DNA of 64,000 nt from Parapedobacter deserti (GTDB lineage: Bacteria; Bacteroidota; Bacteroidia; Sphingobacteriales; Sphingobacteriaceae), in the NCBI RefSeq assembly GCF_042646065.1, contig NZ_JBHRTA010000038.1:248001-312000 (forward strand). Reading direction: 5' to 3'. The position numbers were made by a program, and so were the translations under genes. How positions within the stretch are numbered: the first letter of the stretch is position 1; each line of letters starts with the position of its first letter. Shown piece after piece: positions 9,060-17,798 of the stretch. The notes below the pieces were generated by a model. It had not been told where the DNA came from. It made no database searches and saw only the letters and a list, made by a program, of their open reading frames with translations.

Positions 9060-9734
9060 ATGAATTTCCTGTCACATTTTTACTTTGAGCGGTATAGCCA
9101 CAATCCTGAACTGGTGCTGGGAAGCATTCTACCCGACCTCATTAAAAATGCCGATAGAGATATCAACGTGCTGCCCCATAAATATGAAGATCGTTTCATA
9201 ACTAATCCTAAGCTGCAAAGCATCTACCATGGTTGGATGCGGCATATGGAAACGGACCGTTATTTTCATAACGCTCCCTTTTTTTATAATCATACCCACG
9301 ATCTGAAAGTGTTGCTGGCACCGGCTGTTGTGGAGACACCCATCCGGCCCTCGTTTTTATCACACATTGCGCTTGAATTGCTTTTAGATCATTTGTTGTT
9401 GCGCCACCAATTGGTGCAAGAGCTCGATTTTTACGAGCACCTTGCGGCGGCCGACCGGGATACGGTTGACCGGTTTTTGAAACGCTGTGAAGTCGAGGAC
9501 ACGCAGTTCTTTTTCACCTATTTCGACCGCTTTATGAGCGCACGGTATGTAGGTGGCTACCGGGAATTTGCACAAATTACCGAGGCGATGATCAGTATTT
9601 GCCGCAGGCTTTGGGACGTGCGTCTGAGTGGTGAACAAAACGCATGGGTAACGGCGATCATTGGGGATTATGCAGCGAAACTTGACGGCAGCTTTCACGT
9701 AATTTTTGACGACATACGGTTGCACCTTCCGTAA
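9060..9734 (+). CDS. ACP phosphodiesterase-like protein (AcpH/DUF479 family)
   Basis: A 224-residue protein from the ATG at 9060. A GTG 27 bp upstream is in frame, but MNFLSHFYFE is the usual N-terminus. The pattern NFLSHFYF...LGSILPDL...H..MDxxFHN, plus a buried LLDHLLL helix, is that of AcpH, an HD-like hydrolase that removes 4'-phosphopantetheine from acyl-carrier protein. Bacteroidota homologues have not been tested individually as far as I know, so the activity is by family. It is divergent from tyrS. Confidence 0.75.
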   Translation: MNFLSHFYFERYSHNPELVLGSILPDLIKNADRDINVLPHKYEDRFITNPKLQSIYHGWMRHMETDRYFHNAPFFYNHTHDLKVLLAPAVVETPIRPSFLSHIALELLLDHLLLRHQLVQELDFYEHLAAADRDTVDRFLKRCEVEDTQFFFTYFDRFMSARYVGGYREFAQITEAMISICRRLWDVRLSGEQNAWVTAIIGDYAAKLDGSFHVIFDDIRLHLP

Positions 9735-9793
9735 AGCAACCCGGCAGTTCTAAAAAAATCGGGTTGGGAATCCGCTTCATTAGTTTTTTTTTA

Positions 9794-9801
9794 TATGTTT
9801 G
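9794..9801 (+). promoter_or_regulatory. Bacteroidota -7 element (TATGTTTG) for the permease
   Basis: Exact TAnnTTTG, 41 bp upstream of the permease start at 9842 and preceded by a long T-run. Confidence 0.5.
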
Positions 9802-9841
9802 GCCGGTTGATGGCTTACCCTAACCTGACAGTTACGCATAT

Positions 9842-11533
9842 ATGGCAAACAGACTTTTCCGCAAAAAATCCGTAGAACAAATTATTGACGCATCGAGGTC
9901 AACCGGTAAAGGAGGGCTTGCCAAGGTATTGGGTGTCCGTGATCTTGTGTCTCTGGGGATAGCGGCAATCGTGGGGGCCGGTATTTTCAGCACCATTGGT
10001 TTGGCCAGTTTCAACGGCGGCCCTGCGGTTTCCCTGTTGTTTGTTTTTGTCGCGATCGCCTGTGTGTTTACTGCATTATCCTACGCGCAATTTGCCAGCA
10101 CGGTGCCGGTGTCGGGTAGTGCCTACACCTACGCATATGTGGCGTTCGGCGAACTGTTTGCGTGGATTATCGGCTGGGCACTTATCCTGGAGTATGCGGT
10201 ATCCAATATGGTTGTCGCGATATCTTGGTCGCAGTATTTTGTGAGTATGCTTGAAGGCTTTGGTATACGTCTGCCCGGCTGGCTTACCATGGCTCCTGCA
10301 TACGCATCTGAGGCTTATGCCGAGCTGCAGGCACATGGAATGGCATCACTGTCGAGGGTCGATCAGCTGGCTGCAGCTGCTTACCAACAAGCCCCAAGGG
10401 TGGGAGATATTCCCATCATCTTCGATCTGCCCGCCGGGTTGATTACATTTTTGGTCACCTGGCTGGTTTATACCGGTATTAAGGAATCGCGGACGGCAAG
10501 CAACGTCATGGTAGTTATTAAGATCGGTGTGATTCTGTTTGTGATTTTCGGCGGGGCGTTTTTTGTAAAGCCGGAAAACTGGGCACCTTTTGCGCCCAAC
10601 GGTATGGAGGGTGTTGCAAGCGGAGTTGCGGCAGTTTTCTTCGCTTTTATTGGCTTCGATTCGATATCCACTACGGCGGAGGAGTGTAAAAACCCGCAAC
10701 GGGATTTGCCGAGGGCGATGATTTTATGCCTCTTGATCTGTGCGGTATTATATATTTTAATTACGTTGGTTTTGACAGGCATGGTGAACTATACGGAACT
10801 CAACGTAAAGGATCCTTTGTCTTACGTATTTCAGTATATAGGAATGGATTACATGGCGGGGATCGTCTCGGTTACCTCTGTGGTGGCCATTACCAGTGCA
10901 TTGCTTGTTTTTCAGCTTGCCCAACCGCGGATTTGGATGACTATGAGCCGTGACGGCTTGTTATGGAAGCGGTTTGCCACCATACATCCGAAATATAAAA
11001 CCCCATCGTTTGCTACGATTGTTGCGGGGGTTATGGTAGCTGTGCCCGCCTTGTTCTTTAAAATGGATTTTTTTGTGGATTTAACAAGCGTAGGTACGTT
11101 TTTCGCTTTTATATTGGTGTGTGCCGGTGTTTTATATATGGATTATGCGGGCATTTCCAAACAATCCAAGTTTAGGGTGCCATACATCAACGGGAAATAC
11201 CTGATTATACTCGGGCTGCTGCTGGCGGTATTTGGCATTTACTTTTATGGGCAGGATACTATTGCCGAATGGCGCCAGTTGTCTTTTCTAGAAATCATTG
11301 AACATAAGCTGCTGCTCATTATCTTCTGGCTGGTATGGCTTGTGCTTTGCGTAATGGGGTATATCCATCGGTTCTCTTTGTTGCCTGTGGCGGGAATCCT
11401 TATCAATCTTTACCTGATGTCCCAGCTTGGCGCTAGCAACTGGTTTATTTTTCTGGTTTGGCTGGCGATTGGCTTGCTGGTTTACTTCGGGTACGGATAT
11501 AAACACTCCAAGCTTAACAACCAAGCGCGATGA
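9842..11533 (+). CDS. Amino-acid permease (APC superfamily, cationic amino-acid transporter type)
   Basis: A 563-residue polytopic inner-membrane protein. It opens with a soluble stretch and then the APC signature LGVRDLVSLGIAAIVGAGIFSTIG. The conserved FFAFIGFDSISTTAEECKNPQRDLPRAM segment of the CAT-type (YfnA/CtrA-like) permeases follows. About twelve membrane segments are visible, with extended C-terminal helices. It likely imports amino acids by proton symport; the substrate cannot be told from sequence alone. An insert of about 50 residues (APAYASEAYAELQAHG...) lies between early membrane segments, as in other Bacteroidota members. Confidence 0.92.
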   Translation: MANRLFRKKSVEQIIDASRSTGKGGLAKVLGVRDLVSLGIAAIVGAGIFSTIGLASFNGGPAVSLLFVFVAIACVFTALSYAQFASTVPVSGSAYTYAYVAFGELFAWIIGWALILEYAVSNMVVAISWSQYFVSMLEGFGIRLPGWLTMAPAYASEAYAELQAHGMASLSRVDQLAAAAYQQAPRVGDIPIIFDLPAGLITFLVTWLVYTGIKESRTASNVMVVIKIGVILFVIFGGAFFVKPENWAPFAPNGMEGVASGVAAVFFAFIGFDSISTTAEECKNPQRDLPRAMILCLLICAVLYILITLVLTGMVNYTELNVKDPLSYVFQYIGMDYMAGIVSVTSVVAITSALLVFQLAQPRIWMTMSRDGLLWKRFATIHPKYKTPSFATIVAGVMVAVPALFFKMDFFVDLTSVGTFFAFILVCAGVLYMDYAGISKQSKFRVPYINGKYLIILGLLLAVFGIYFYGQDTIAEWRQLSFLEIIEHKLLLIIFWLVWLVLCVMGYIHRFSLLPVAGILINLYLMSQLGASNWFIFLVWLAIGLLVYFGYGYKHSKLNNQAR

Positions 11534-11621
11534 TATAGCCAGCAGTGCGCGATTTTTCCGGTGTGGGTGCGTAATTAGGCTAAGATAAAGACGCGCGGCA
11601 GATTGCAACAAATATGTGACA

Positions 11622-11651
11622 AATTTTTAACGACAGAACCTGTTAAAAATT
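11622..11651. repeat. 10-bp perfect inverted repeat, AT-rich
   Basis: AATTTTTAAC at 11622-11631 pairs with GTTAAAAATT at 11642-11651 across a 10-nt loop. It lies between the permease and the T9SS cargo gene. It could be a weak terminator for the permease or an operator for the downstream gene; the sequence does not decide. Confidence 0.5.
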
Positions 11652-11705
11652 GTTAAATAAATCAGAAAAAGGTAGATTTGCTCATGTGCATTGGGCACTT
11701 TATCC

Positions 11706-11713
11706 TACCTTTG
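11706..11713 (+). promoter_or_regulatory. Bacteroidota -7 element (TACCTTTG) for the T9SS cargo gene
   Basis: Exact TAnnTTTG, 30 bp upstream of the ATG at 11744. A TTTG lies further upstream at 25-bp spacing, longer than the usual 19-21, so only the -7 box is called. Confidence 0.55.
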
Positions 11714-11743
11714 TAAGAAGGAAATTATTGAACCGGATACTAT

Positions 11744-12256
11744 ATGAGGAAGTTTTTACACCAAATCGTCGTTGTACTTACAGTAAGCGCCATGATGCTG
11801 ATAGGAGGGAGCGCTGATGCTGCATGGGTATCTTCGGTTATGGCGGCAGGGGATAGTACCCGTGTAGTAAAAAGCAGCGATACCCGGACGGGACTCCTTC
11901 AGGCATCCTCAACAGAACGGCGGGGGCAGCGTACATTTCTCTCATCATTCAAGAATTTTTTGCCATTTCGTAATAGCCCGCAGGACAACGATAAGTTGCT
12001 GAGTAGCGTAAAGGTTTTTCCAAATCCAGTGGTAGATCAAATAAGCCTTTCATACCGGCTTGGCAAGCAAAGTCAGGTATCCATTAAGGTAATGGATGCT
12101 TTGGGCAATGAAGTGATGACTTTGTTAAACCAGGAGCTGGAGGCGGGCCCGCAAAGCCATGTCTTCGAAACCAACAATAAACTAACCAACGGCTTTTACT
12201 TCATCCGGGTTTCTGCAGGTGCCGAGACGGTGGTGAAGCGGATTTCGGTATTATAA
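11744..12256 (+). CDS. Small secreted protein with type IX secretion C-terminal sorting domain
   Basis: A 170-residue protein: a signal peptide (to about residue 27), a Ser/Arg-rich linker with no recognisable domain, then a T9SS type A sorting domain of about 80 residues. The domain starts VKVFPNPVVDQISLSYRL, continues VSIKVMDALGNEVMTL, and ends NGFYFIRVSAGAETVVKRISVL. The domain routes proteins across the outer membrane through the type IX system. With almost no cargo ahead of the signal, the protein may be a minimal or decayed cargo. It is preceded by its own promoter. Confidence 0.85.
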   Translation: MRKFLHQIVVVLTVSAMMLIGGSADAAWVSSVMAAGDSTRVVKSSDTRTGLLQASSTERRGQRTFLSSFKNFLPFRNSPQDNDKLLSSVKVFPNPVVDQISLSYRLGKQSQVSIKVMDALGNEVMTLLNQELEAGPQSHVFETNNKLTNGFYFIRVSAGAETVVKRISVL

Positions 12257-12265
12257 CGAACGGTT

Positions 12266-14269
12266 TTATTCGGGTTCTATCCAACGACCATCTTTGCGTA
12301 TGATTTCGATCAGTTCGTTTAAAGCGTCGGCTGAGTTGACGTTGCGTTTGACCATTTCCTTGCCTCGGTAGAGCGTAATTTTACCGGGACCTGCGCCTAC
12401 ATAGCCATAATCAGCGTCGGCCATTTCGCCTGGCCCATTCACAATACAGCCCATTATCCCTATTTTAAGCCCTTTGAGATGGTTTGTGCGGCTCCGTATT
12501 GCTTGGGTGGTTTCCTGCAGGTCGAAAAGCGTACGTCCGCAGCTTGGGCAAGAAATATATTCTGTTTTAGAAATGCGCGAACGGGTAGCCTGCAAGATCC
12601 CAAAGGATGCAGATACCAACTTGTCGGTAGGGGTGGCAGGTGAGTCGACCCATATGCCGCTTCCCATGCCATCTACCAGCATTGCGCCAATATCAGTTGC
12701 AGCGTACAGCTGAAGCTTCGACAGCGGTTCTTCGGGGTCCATCAGATTGCCGAAAGGACCGGAAAACGCTTCCGCCGGATACTGACGCCGGATGATAACC
12801 GGATTGGTCAGGCCCAGTTCTGACAACGCGGAAAAAAACATCCGCTGATCGGCCATGCCATGTGGTTTGTCGGTCTCCAGTACAAATATAATAGTTTTGT
12901 CCAATGGCAACGCCTCGAAAAGGGATGTATTTAGATCGTCATATTCAATCCGCACAAAATTGAGGTTGGCGTCCTTTATGCGCGCCTCCACAAATTCGCC
13001 TAATGTATATAAGGGGTGAATATTAGCTTTATCCTTGATGTCTAGCCAAGTGCCATAGCTATATAATTGTTTAAGGTTGCCCGGCATTGAAAACGACGGC
13101 AGTTTATCCGCGAGGTAAACAAAATCTACCGATTGCTCACCCATGTGGTACTTGTCGAGCAGGTAGTCATATTTATATCCCACTTCGGTAAGAATGAGCG
13201 GGTCTTTCAGATTTTTATGTGAGATATCGACAACTATCCGGGGCACCAGTGCTCCACCGATAAAAGCATTGGTTTCGGCAGAGACGTAAGGCCTGATGGC
13301 CGGCTGCACGATTGCAGTAGCAGCCCCGCTGGCTGCCGTTTTCCGCTGGCTTGCTTGCTGCCGTTGGGTGTACCGGTTGACTAAAGCGATGGCTACCGGT
13401 GCTTCGTATTCAGGTTCTTCCGTAAGCGATACGCGCACCGTGTCACCCAGCCCGTCTTCGAGCAGTGTACCAATGCCCACAGCTGATTTGATGCGCCCGT
13501 CTTCGCCGTCGCCAGCCTCCGTTACACCAAGGTGTAAGGGATAATTCATTCCTTCAGCCACCATCTTTTCAACCAGCAATCGGTATGCACGCACCATCAC
13601 CTGCGGATTGCTTGATTTCATGGAGATGACAAGGTTGTAATAATTGAGGTCTTCGCAAATGCGGATAAACTCCAGGGCCGATTCTACCATGCCTTCCGGC
13701 GTATCGCCGTAGTGGCTCATGATGCGGTCTGAAAGAGAGCCGTGATTGGTCCCGATACGCATAGCGGTACCGTATTCCTTACAGATTTTTACCAGTGGGG
13801 CAAATTTGGCGTATATGCGCTCAAGCTCCGCCTGATATTCCGCGTCGGTATAGGTGAGTTGGTTGAACTTCTTTTTATCGGCGTAGTTGCCAGGATTGAT
13901 ACGAACTTTTTCAACGATGCGTGCCGCCACTTCTGCGGCATTGGGTGTGAAGTGGATGTCTGCAACCAAAGGCACATCATAGCCCCGTTTGCGCAATTCC
14001 TTTTTGATTTCGGCGAGGTTCTGGGCTTCTTTGATACTGGGCGCCGTGATGCGTACATATTCACATCCTGCATTTGCCATTCGTATGGTTTGCTCCACAG
14101 AACCCAGGGTATCCATGGTGTCTACGGTGGTCATGCTTTGGATGCGGATGGGATTTTGCCCCCCCATAGGTATATTACCGATGGGCACTTCGCGGGTCTG
14201 CCACCTGGAATATTCTGTAAGAGAATTGCAATAGCCGCCTGGCAGCGTATTTCTTGTTGTCACATCCAT
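12266..14269 (-). CDS. ispG: 4-hydroxy-3-methylbut-2-enyl diphosphate synthase, long (insert-bearing) form
   Basis: A 667-residue protein. IspG converts MEcPP to HMBPP in the non-mevalonate isoprenoid pathway, using a [4Fe-4S] cluster. The N-terminal TIM barrel (RIQSMTTVDTMDT, DIHFTPNAAEVAA, KVRINPGNYADKK) is separated from the C-terminal cluster domain (CPSCGRTLFDL and GCIVNGPGEMADADYG, holding the cluster cysteines) by an insert of roughly 250 residues. This three-domain form is normal for Bacteroidota, Chlamydiae and plants, so the length is not an anomaly. Confidence 0.96.
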   Translation of the reverse strand: MDVTTRNTLPGGYCNSLTEYSRWQTREVPIGNIPMGGQNPIRIQSMTTVDTMDTLGSVEQTIRMANAGCEYVRITAPSIKEAQNLAEIKKELRKRGYDVPLVADIHFTPNAAEVAARIVEKVRINPGNYADKKKFNQLTYTDAEYQAELERIYAKFAPLVKICKEYGTAMRIGTNHGSLSDRIMSHYGDTPEGMVESALEFIRICEDLNYYNLVISMKSSNPQVMVRAYRLLVEKMVAEGMNYPLHLGVTEAGDGEDGRIKSAVGIGTLLEDGLGDTVRVSLTEEPEYEAPVAIALVNRYTQRQQASQRKTAASGAATAIVQPAIRPYVSAETNAFIGGALVPRIVVDISHKNLKDPLILTEVGYKYDYLLDKYHMGEQSVDFVYLADKLPSFSMPGNLKQLYSYGTWLDIKDKANIHPLYTLGEFVEARIKDANLNFVRIEYDDLNTSLFEALPLDKTIIFVLETDKPHGMADQRMFFSALSELGLTNPVIIRRQYPAEAFSGPFGNLMDPEEPLSKLQLYAATDIGAMLVDGMGSGIWVDSPATPTDKLVSASFGILQATRSRISKTEYISCPSCGRTLFDLQETTQAIRSRTNHLKGLKIGIMGCIVNGPGEMADADYGYVGAGPGKITLYRGKEMVKRNVNSADALNELIEIIRKDGRWIEPE

Positions 14270-14277
14270 AGCAGTGC

Positions 14278-14285
14278 AAAGTTAG
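14278..14285 (-). promoter_or_regulatory. Bacteroidota -7 element (TAACTTTG) for ispG
   Basis: The minus strand reads TAACTTTG, 9 bp upstream of the ispG ATG, implying a transcript with almost no leader. Confidence 0.5.
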
Positions 14286-14310
14286 GGATAAATGATTAAT
14301 ATAGAGTAAC

Positions 14311-14318
14311 TATCTTTG
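14311..14318 (+). promoter_or_regulatory. Bacteroidota -7 element (TATCTTTG) for hemW
   Basis: Exact TAnnTTTG ending 4 bp before the hemW ATG at 14323. With transcription starting about 5-8 nt after this element, the mRNA would begin at or just inside the start codon. Confidence 0.55.
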
Positions 14319-14322
14319 CAGG

Positions 14323-15447
14323 ATGGCTGGCATTTATTTCCATATTCCCTTTTGCAAGCAGGCTTGCTACTACTGCGATTTTCATTTCAGTACCTCGTCA
14401 AGGCACCGGAGCCAGATGCTGCAGGCCATGCACCACGAGCTTGCGTTGCAAGCCAACTACCTCAGCCAGCCCGTTGAAACCATTTACTTCGGTGGCGGCA
14501 CCCCTTCGTTGCTTGCCGCGGATGATCTACAGCGGCTTGTTGACAGCGCTGCCAGCCATTTTGATATCCTGCCCGGTGCAGAGATAACCATTGAGGCAAA
14601 TCCGGATGATCTCGACGATGCCAAAGTACGCGCATTGCGGGGTACCGCAGTAAATCGGTTCAGCATCGGTATACAGTCCTTTTTTGAAGAAGACCTGCGC
14701 TGGATGAACCGTGCACATGACGCAGCGGAGGCCCATGGCGCCATCCAGCGTGTCTTAGATGCAGGTTATGTAGCTATTACCGCGGACCTCATCTATGGGT
14801 ATCCATTGCTTTCCGACGATAAATGGCAGTATAATGTAAACAGACTGCTGGATTTTGCAATTCCGCATGTTTCGGCCTATAGCATGACTGTTGAACCACA
14901 GACGGCCTTGGCAGCTTTTGTCCGCAAAGGTATTCAGGCCCCGATGGACGAGACGCAGAGTGCGGCTCAGTTTGAATATTTGATGGATACCCTTATCGCT
15001 AAGGGCTATGTACATTACGAAATATCCAATTTTGCCAAGCCGGGTTGCTATGCGCGGCACAACAGCGGCTACTGGAAGGGAACACCTTACTTGGGCATTG
15101 GTCCTTCGGCACATTCCTTTGACGGTGATACGCGGCAATGGAATGTGAGAAACAACGCCAGATACATTGCTAAGGTAACAGCTGGTGTCTTGCCTTGCGA
15201 AAAAGAAGTGTTGAGTGAGCAAGACAGACTCAATGAATACATCATGACAGCACTCCGGACGATTTGGGGGGTGGATTTGGACCATGTAGCCAAGCAATTC
15301 GGACACGCGCACTGCCAGATGCTCCGCTCGGCGCTTCAGCCCTTTCTATTAAGCGGAGACCTTTTTTTATCCGGAAAGATAGCAACCCTTACGAGAAGGG
15401 GCAAATTGTTTGCCGATCACATCGCCGCAGAACTATTTGTTAGCTAA
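14323..15447 (+). CDS. hemW: Radical SAM haem chaperone HemW
   Basis: A 374-residue protein. The radical SAM cluster is CKQACYYCDFHF (CxxxCxxC) near residue 11, followed by ETIYFGGGTPSLL, the ANPDDL strand and RFSIGIQSFF, all typical of HemW, once called oxygen-independent coproporphyrinogen oxidase-like. The C-terminal HemN_C region is present (HNSGYWKGTPYLGIGPSAHSF). HemW binds haem and hands it to membrane acceptors; it is not a true HemN. Its last 15 bp overlap the convergent waaA gene. Confidence 0.93.
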   Translation: MAGIYFHIPFCKQACYYCDFHFSTSSRHRSQMLQAMHHELALQANYLSQPVETIYFGGGTPSLLAADDLQRLVDSAASHFDILPGAEITIEANPDDLDDAKVRALRGTAVNRFSIGIQSFFEEDLRWMNRAHDAAEAHGAIQRVLDAGYVAITADLIYGYPLLSDDKWQYNVNRLLDFAIPHVSAYSMTVEPQTALAAFVRKGIQAPMDETQSAAQFEYLMDTLIAKGYVHYEISNFAKPGCYARHNSGYWKGTPYLGIGPSAHSFDGDTRQWNVRNNARYIAKVTAGVLPCEKEVLSEQDRLNEYIMTALRTIWGVDLDHVAKQFGHAHCQMLRSALQPFLLSGDLFLSGKIATLTRRGKLFADHIAAELFVS

Positions 15448-16668
15448 ATGGCGGAGGATTGCGGCTGTAGCGCCTGCACGCGCTTGCACGTAGTGCCGTG
15501 CCGCCCTTCCCGCGGTTTCCCGTTCCTGCTCCCCGGTCAGCCGCTCAAACACGTCCAACAGGCTGCCCGTATCGTTTACGCTATAACCTGCTCCTTTTTC
15601 AATCAGGTCCTTAGCTTCCTGAAATTTATTATAATTAGGTCCAAAGATCACGGGTATGCCATATGCGGCAGCTTCCAATGTGTTGTGGATGCCCACGCCA
15701 AACCCTCCGCCGATGTAAGCAATATCGCCATAGCCATATAGGGAGGACAGCATGCCAATATTGTCGATAATCATGATACGGGGCCGTTGTTGTTCACTGT
15801 CTGTAGTTTGGCGTCTTGCACTGGAAAACCGGACACATCTGGAAAACAGTTTTTCAATGGACGTGATGCGGTCCTCATGTATCTCATGGGGAGCGATGAT
15901 GAATGCCCAATCGGGATGCTGTTCTTGAAGACGCACAAGTAGCTGTTCATCGGCTGGCCAGGTGCTGCCTGCCACTAAAACCGCTCTTCCTTCAACGATG
16001 GGCTCGATCTCGGGGATGAATTTCCATACGTCCGGTAACGTCACCACCCGGTCGAAGCGCGTGTCGCCCGCAAGGCTTGCCTGTGTAATGTCGAGGTGGC
16101 CCAGGAGCTTGAGACTTTCCTCATTTTGCGTGAAAAAATGGGTTACGCACTCAAGTGTTCGCCTGAAGAATCCCCCGTACCATTTGAAGAATACTTGATC
16201 CGGCCTGAATATGGCGGAAATCAAATATAATGGTATTTTCTTGGAAGCCAGTGATCTGAAATAAAATGGCCAGTACTCATACTTGGTAAATATGGCCATT
16301 TGGGGGTTTATCGATTGAATGAACCGGTGCGCGTTGCGCGGTGAGTCGTCAGGCAGGTAAAACACGTGGTCGGCAAGTGGAGTCGTTTTCCTTACTTCAT
16401 ATCCTGATGGCGAATAGAAGGTAACCACAAACGTATTATCGGGCCGTTGCGCCCGGAGCGCTTCAAGCACAGGACGTCCTTGCTCAAATTCACCGAGCGA
16501 CGCGAAGTGGAACCATATACTGCCCCTGCTACTATCTACCTCACGGGCGATCTGCGCAAGCAAGCCTCGCCGGCCGGAAAGCCATTTTCTGGCCTTGTCG
16601 TTGAACGGTGACAATAACCAAATTAGTAACCGATAAATTTTGACACCAACGAGATAAATTGTCCGCAT
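15433..16668 (-). CDS. waaA: 3-deoxy-D-manno-octulosonic acid (Kdo) transferase
   Basis: A 411-residue GT30 enzyme. An N-terminal membrane anchor is followed by the family pattern SIWFHFASLGEFEQGRPVLE, the YSPSGYEVRK strand and TKYEYWPFYFRSL. The C-terminal nucleotide-binding part has YIGGGFGVGIHNTLEAAAYGIPVIFGPNY, the CMP-Kdo site. It transfers Kdo from CMP-Kdo to lipid A precursor on the inner face of the inner membrane, the first core step of LPS. A CAAACTTA (TAAGTTTG on the minus strand) lies 27 bp upstream of the start. Confidence 0.95.
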   Translation of the reverse strand: MRTIYLVGVKIYRLLIWLLSPFNDKARKWLSGRRGLLAQIAREVDSSRGSIWFHFASLGEFEQGRPVLEALRAQRPDNTFVVTFYSPSGYEVRKTTPLADHVFYLPDDSPRNAHRFIQSINPQMAIFTKYEYWPFYFRSLASKKIPLYLISAIFRPDQVFFKWYGGFFRRTLECVTHFFTQNEESLKLLGHLDITQASLAGDTRFDRVVTLPDVWKFIPEIEPIVEGRAVLVAGSTWPADEQLLVRLQEQHPDWAFIIAPHEIHEDRITSIEKLFSRCVRFSSARRQTTDSEQQRPRIMIIDNIGMLSSLYGYGDIAYIGGGFGVGIHNTLEAAAYGIPVIFGPNYNKFQEAKDLIEKGAGYSVNDTGSLLDVFERLTGEQERETAGRAARHYVQARAGATAAILRHLANK

Positions 16669-16694
16669 CTTGCCTATAATACTTATATTCGCAC

Positions 16695-16702
16695 CAAACT
16701 TA
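16695..16702 (-). promoter_or_regulatory. Bacteroidota -7 element (TAAGTTTG) for waaA
   Basis: Exact TAnnTTTG on the minus strand, 27 bp upstream of the waaA start. Confidence 0.5.
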
Positions 16703-16814
16703 GATAAATTTACGCTATAAAGTTAATTTATCGGTTTCTCCTCCACCTCAAACAGGCGTTCTTTACGGAGGAGATGCGTCAAAAGTATTTTCTTATTGGT
16801 TACAACACGTAAAT

Positions 16815-17798
16815 ATGTCTAGAAAACGCATACTCATCACCGGCGCCGCAGGCTTCCTGGGATCACACCTATGCGACCGCTTCATTCGGGAGGATTACCA
16901 CGTAATCGGCATGGATAACCTAATCACAGGCGACCTCCGCAACATCGAACATCTGTTTGAGCTTGAAAATTTCGAGTTCTATAATCATGATGTGTCCACG
17001 TTTGTGCATGTTCCGGGCAAGCTGGACTACATCCTCCACTTCGCGTCTCCGGCGAGTCCGATAGATTATCTGAAAATTCCTATACAAACGCTGAAGGTTG
17101 GGTCGTTAGGTACGCACCATTTGTTGGGTCTGGCCCGAGCGAAGGGTGCACGGATATTGGTGGCCTCTACCTCTGAAGTATACGGCGATCCCACTGTGAG
17201 CCCCCAGCACGAGGAATATTGGGGCAATGTAAACCCAGTCGGGCCACGGGGTGTTTACGATGAGGCCAAGCGTTTTCAGGAAGCCATCACCATGGCCTAT
17301 CATACCTTTCACGGCTTGGAGACGCGCATTGTGCGTATATTCAACACTTATGGCCCACGGATGCGGCTCAACGACGGGCGGGTACTGCCGGCGTTTATTG
17401 GCCAGGCCCTGCGAGGTGAAGACCTCACGGTATTCGGCGACGGTTCACAGACGCGTTCATTTTGTTATGTAGATGATCAAGTGGAAGGCATCTACCGACT
17501 GCTGCATAGCGACTATCCCTATCCGGTGAACATCGGCAATCCGGATGAAATAACGATCAAGCAATTTGGAGAGGAAATCATCAAACTTACCGGAACAAAC
17601 CAGCAGCTGATATATAAAGAGCTACCGGTGGATGACCCTAAGCAGCGACGGCCAGATATCAGTAAAGCCAGGGACCTGCTGGGTTGGGAGCCCAAAGTAG
17701 GGCGCGCTGAAGGATTGCGGATAACCTATGAATACTTCAGGTCGCTATCCGATCAGGAAATTAAACACAAGGATTTCACCTATTACAATAAACGATAA
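16815..17798 (+). CDS. UDP-glucuronate decarboxylase-type NAD-dependent epimerase (UXS-like)
   Basis: A 327-residue extended short-chain dehydrogenase. N-terminal GAAGFLGSHL binds NAD. The active site has S/T-S-E in ASTSEVYGDP and the YxxxK pair YDEAK. The HFASPASPIDYL segment, the NP(V/I)GPRGVYDEAKR block and NTYGPRM are typical of UDP-xylose synthase. It would convert UDP-glucuronate to UDP-xylose in the cytosol. It is the first gene of a three-gene operon of SDR sugar enzymes; the stop is followed immediately by the next ATG. Confidence 0.88.
   Translation: MSRKRILITGAAGFLGSHLCDRFIREDYHVIGMDNLITGDLRNIEHLFELENFEFYNHDVSTFVHVPGKLDYILHFASPASPIDYLKIPIQTLKVGSLGTHHLLGLARAKGARILVASTSEVYGDPTVSPQHEEYWGNVNPVGPRGVYDEAKRFQEAITMAYHTFHGLETRIVRIFNTYGPRMRLNDGRVLPAFIGQALRGEDLTVFGDGSQTRSFCYVDDQVEGIYRLLHSDYPYPVNIGNPDEITIKQFGEEIIKLTGTNQQLIYKELPVDDPKQRRPDISKARDLLGWEPKVGRAEGLRITYEYFRSLSDQEIKHKDFTYYNKR

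Noticed and set aside
9737..9766. Hairpin CAACCCG/CGGGTTG as a terminator after the acpH-like gene
   Set aside because: Seven-bp stem with a 16-nt loop and no adjoining T-run; too weak to call.
12266..14269. ispG as a fusion or mis-joined gene because of its 667-residue length
   Set aside because: The central insert is the normal form in Bacteroidota.
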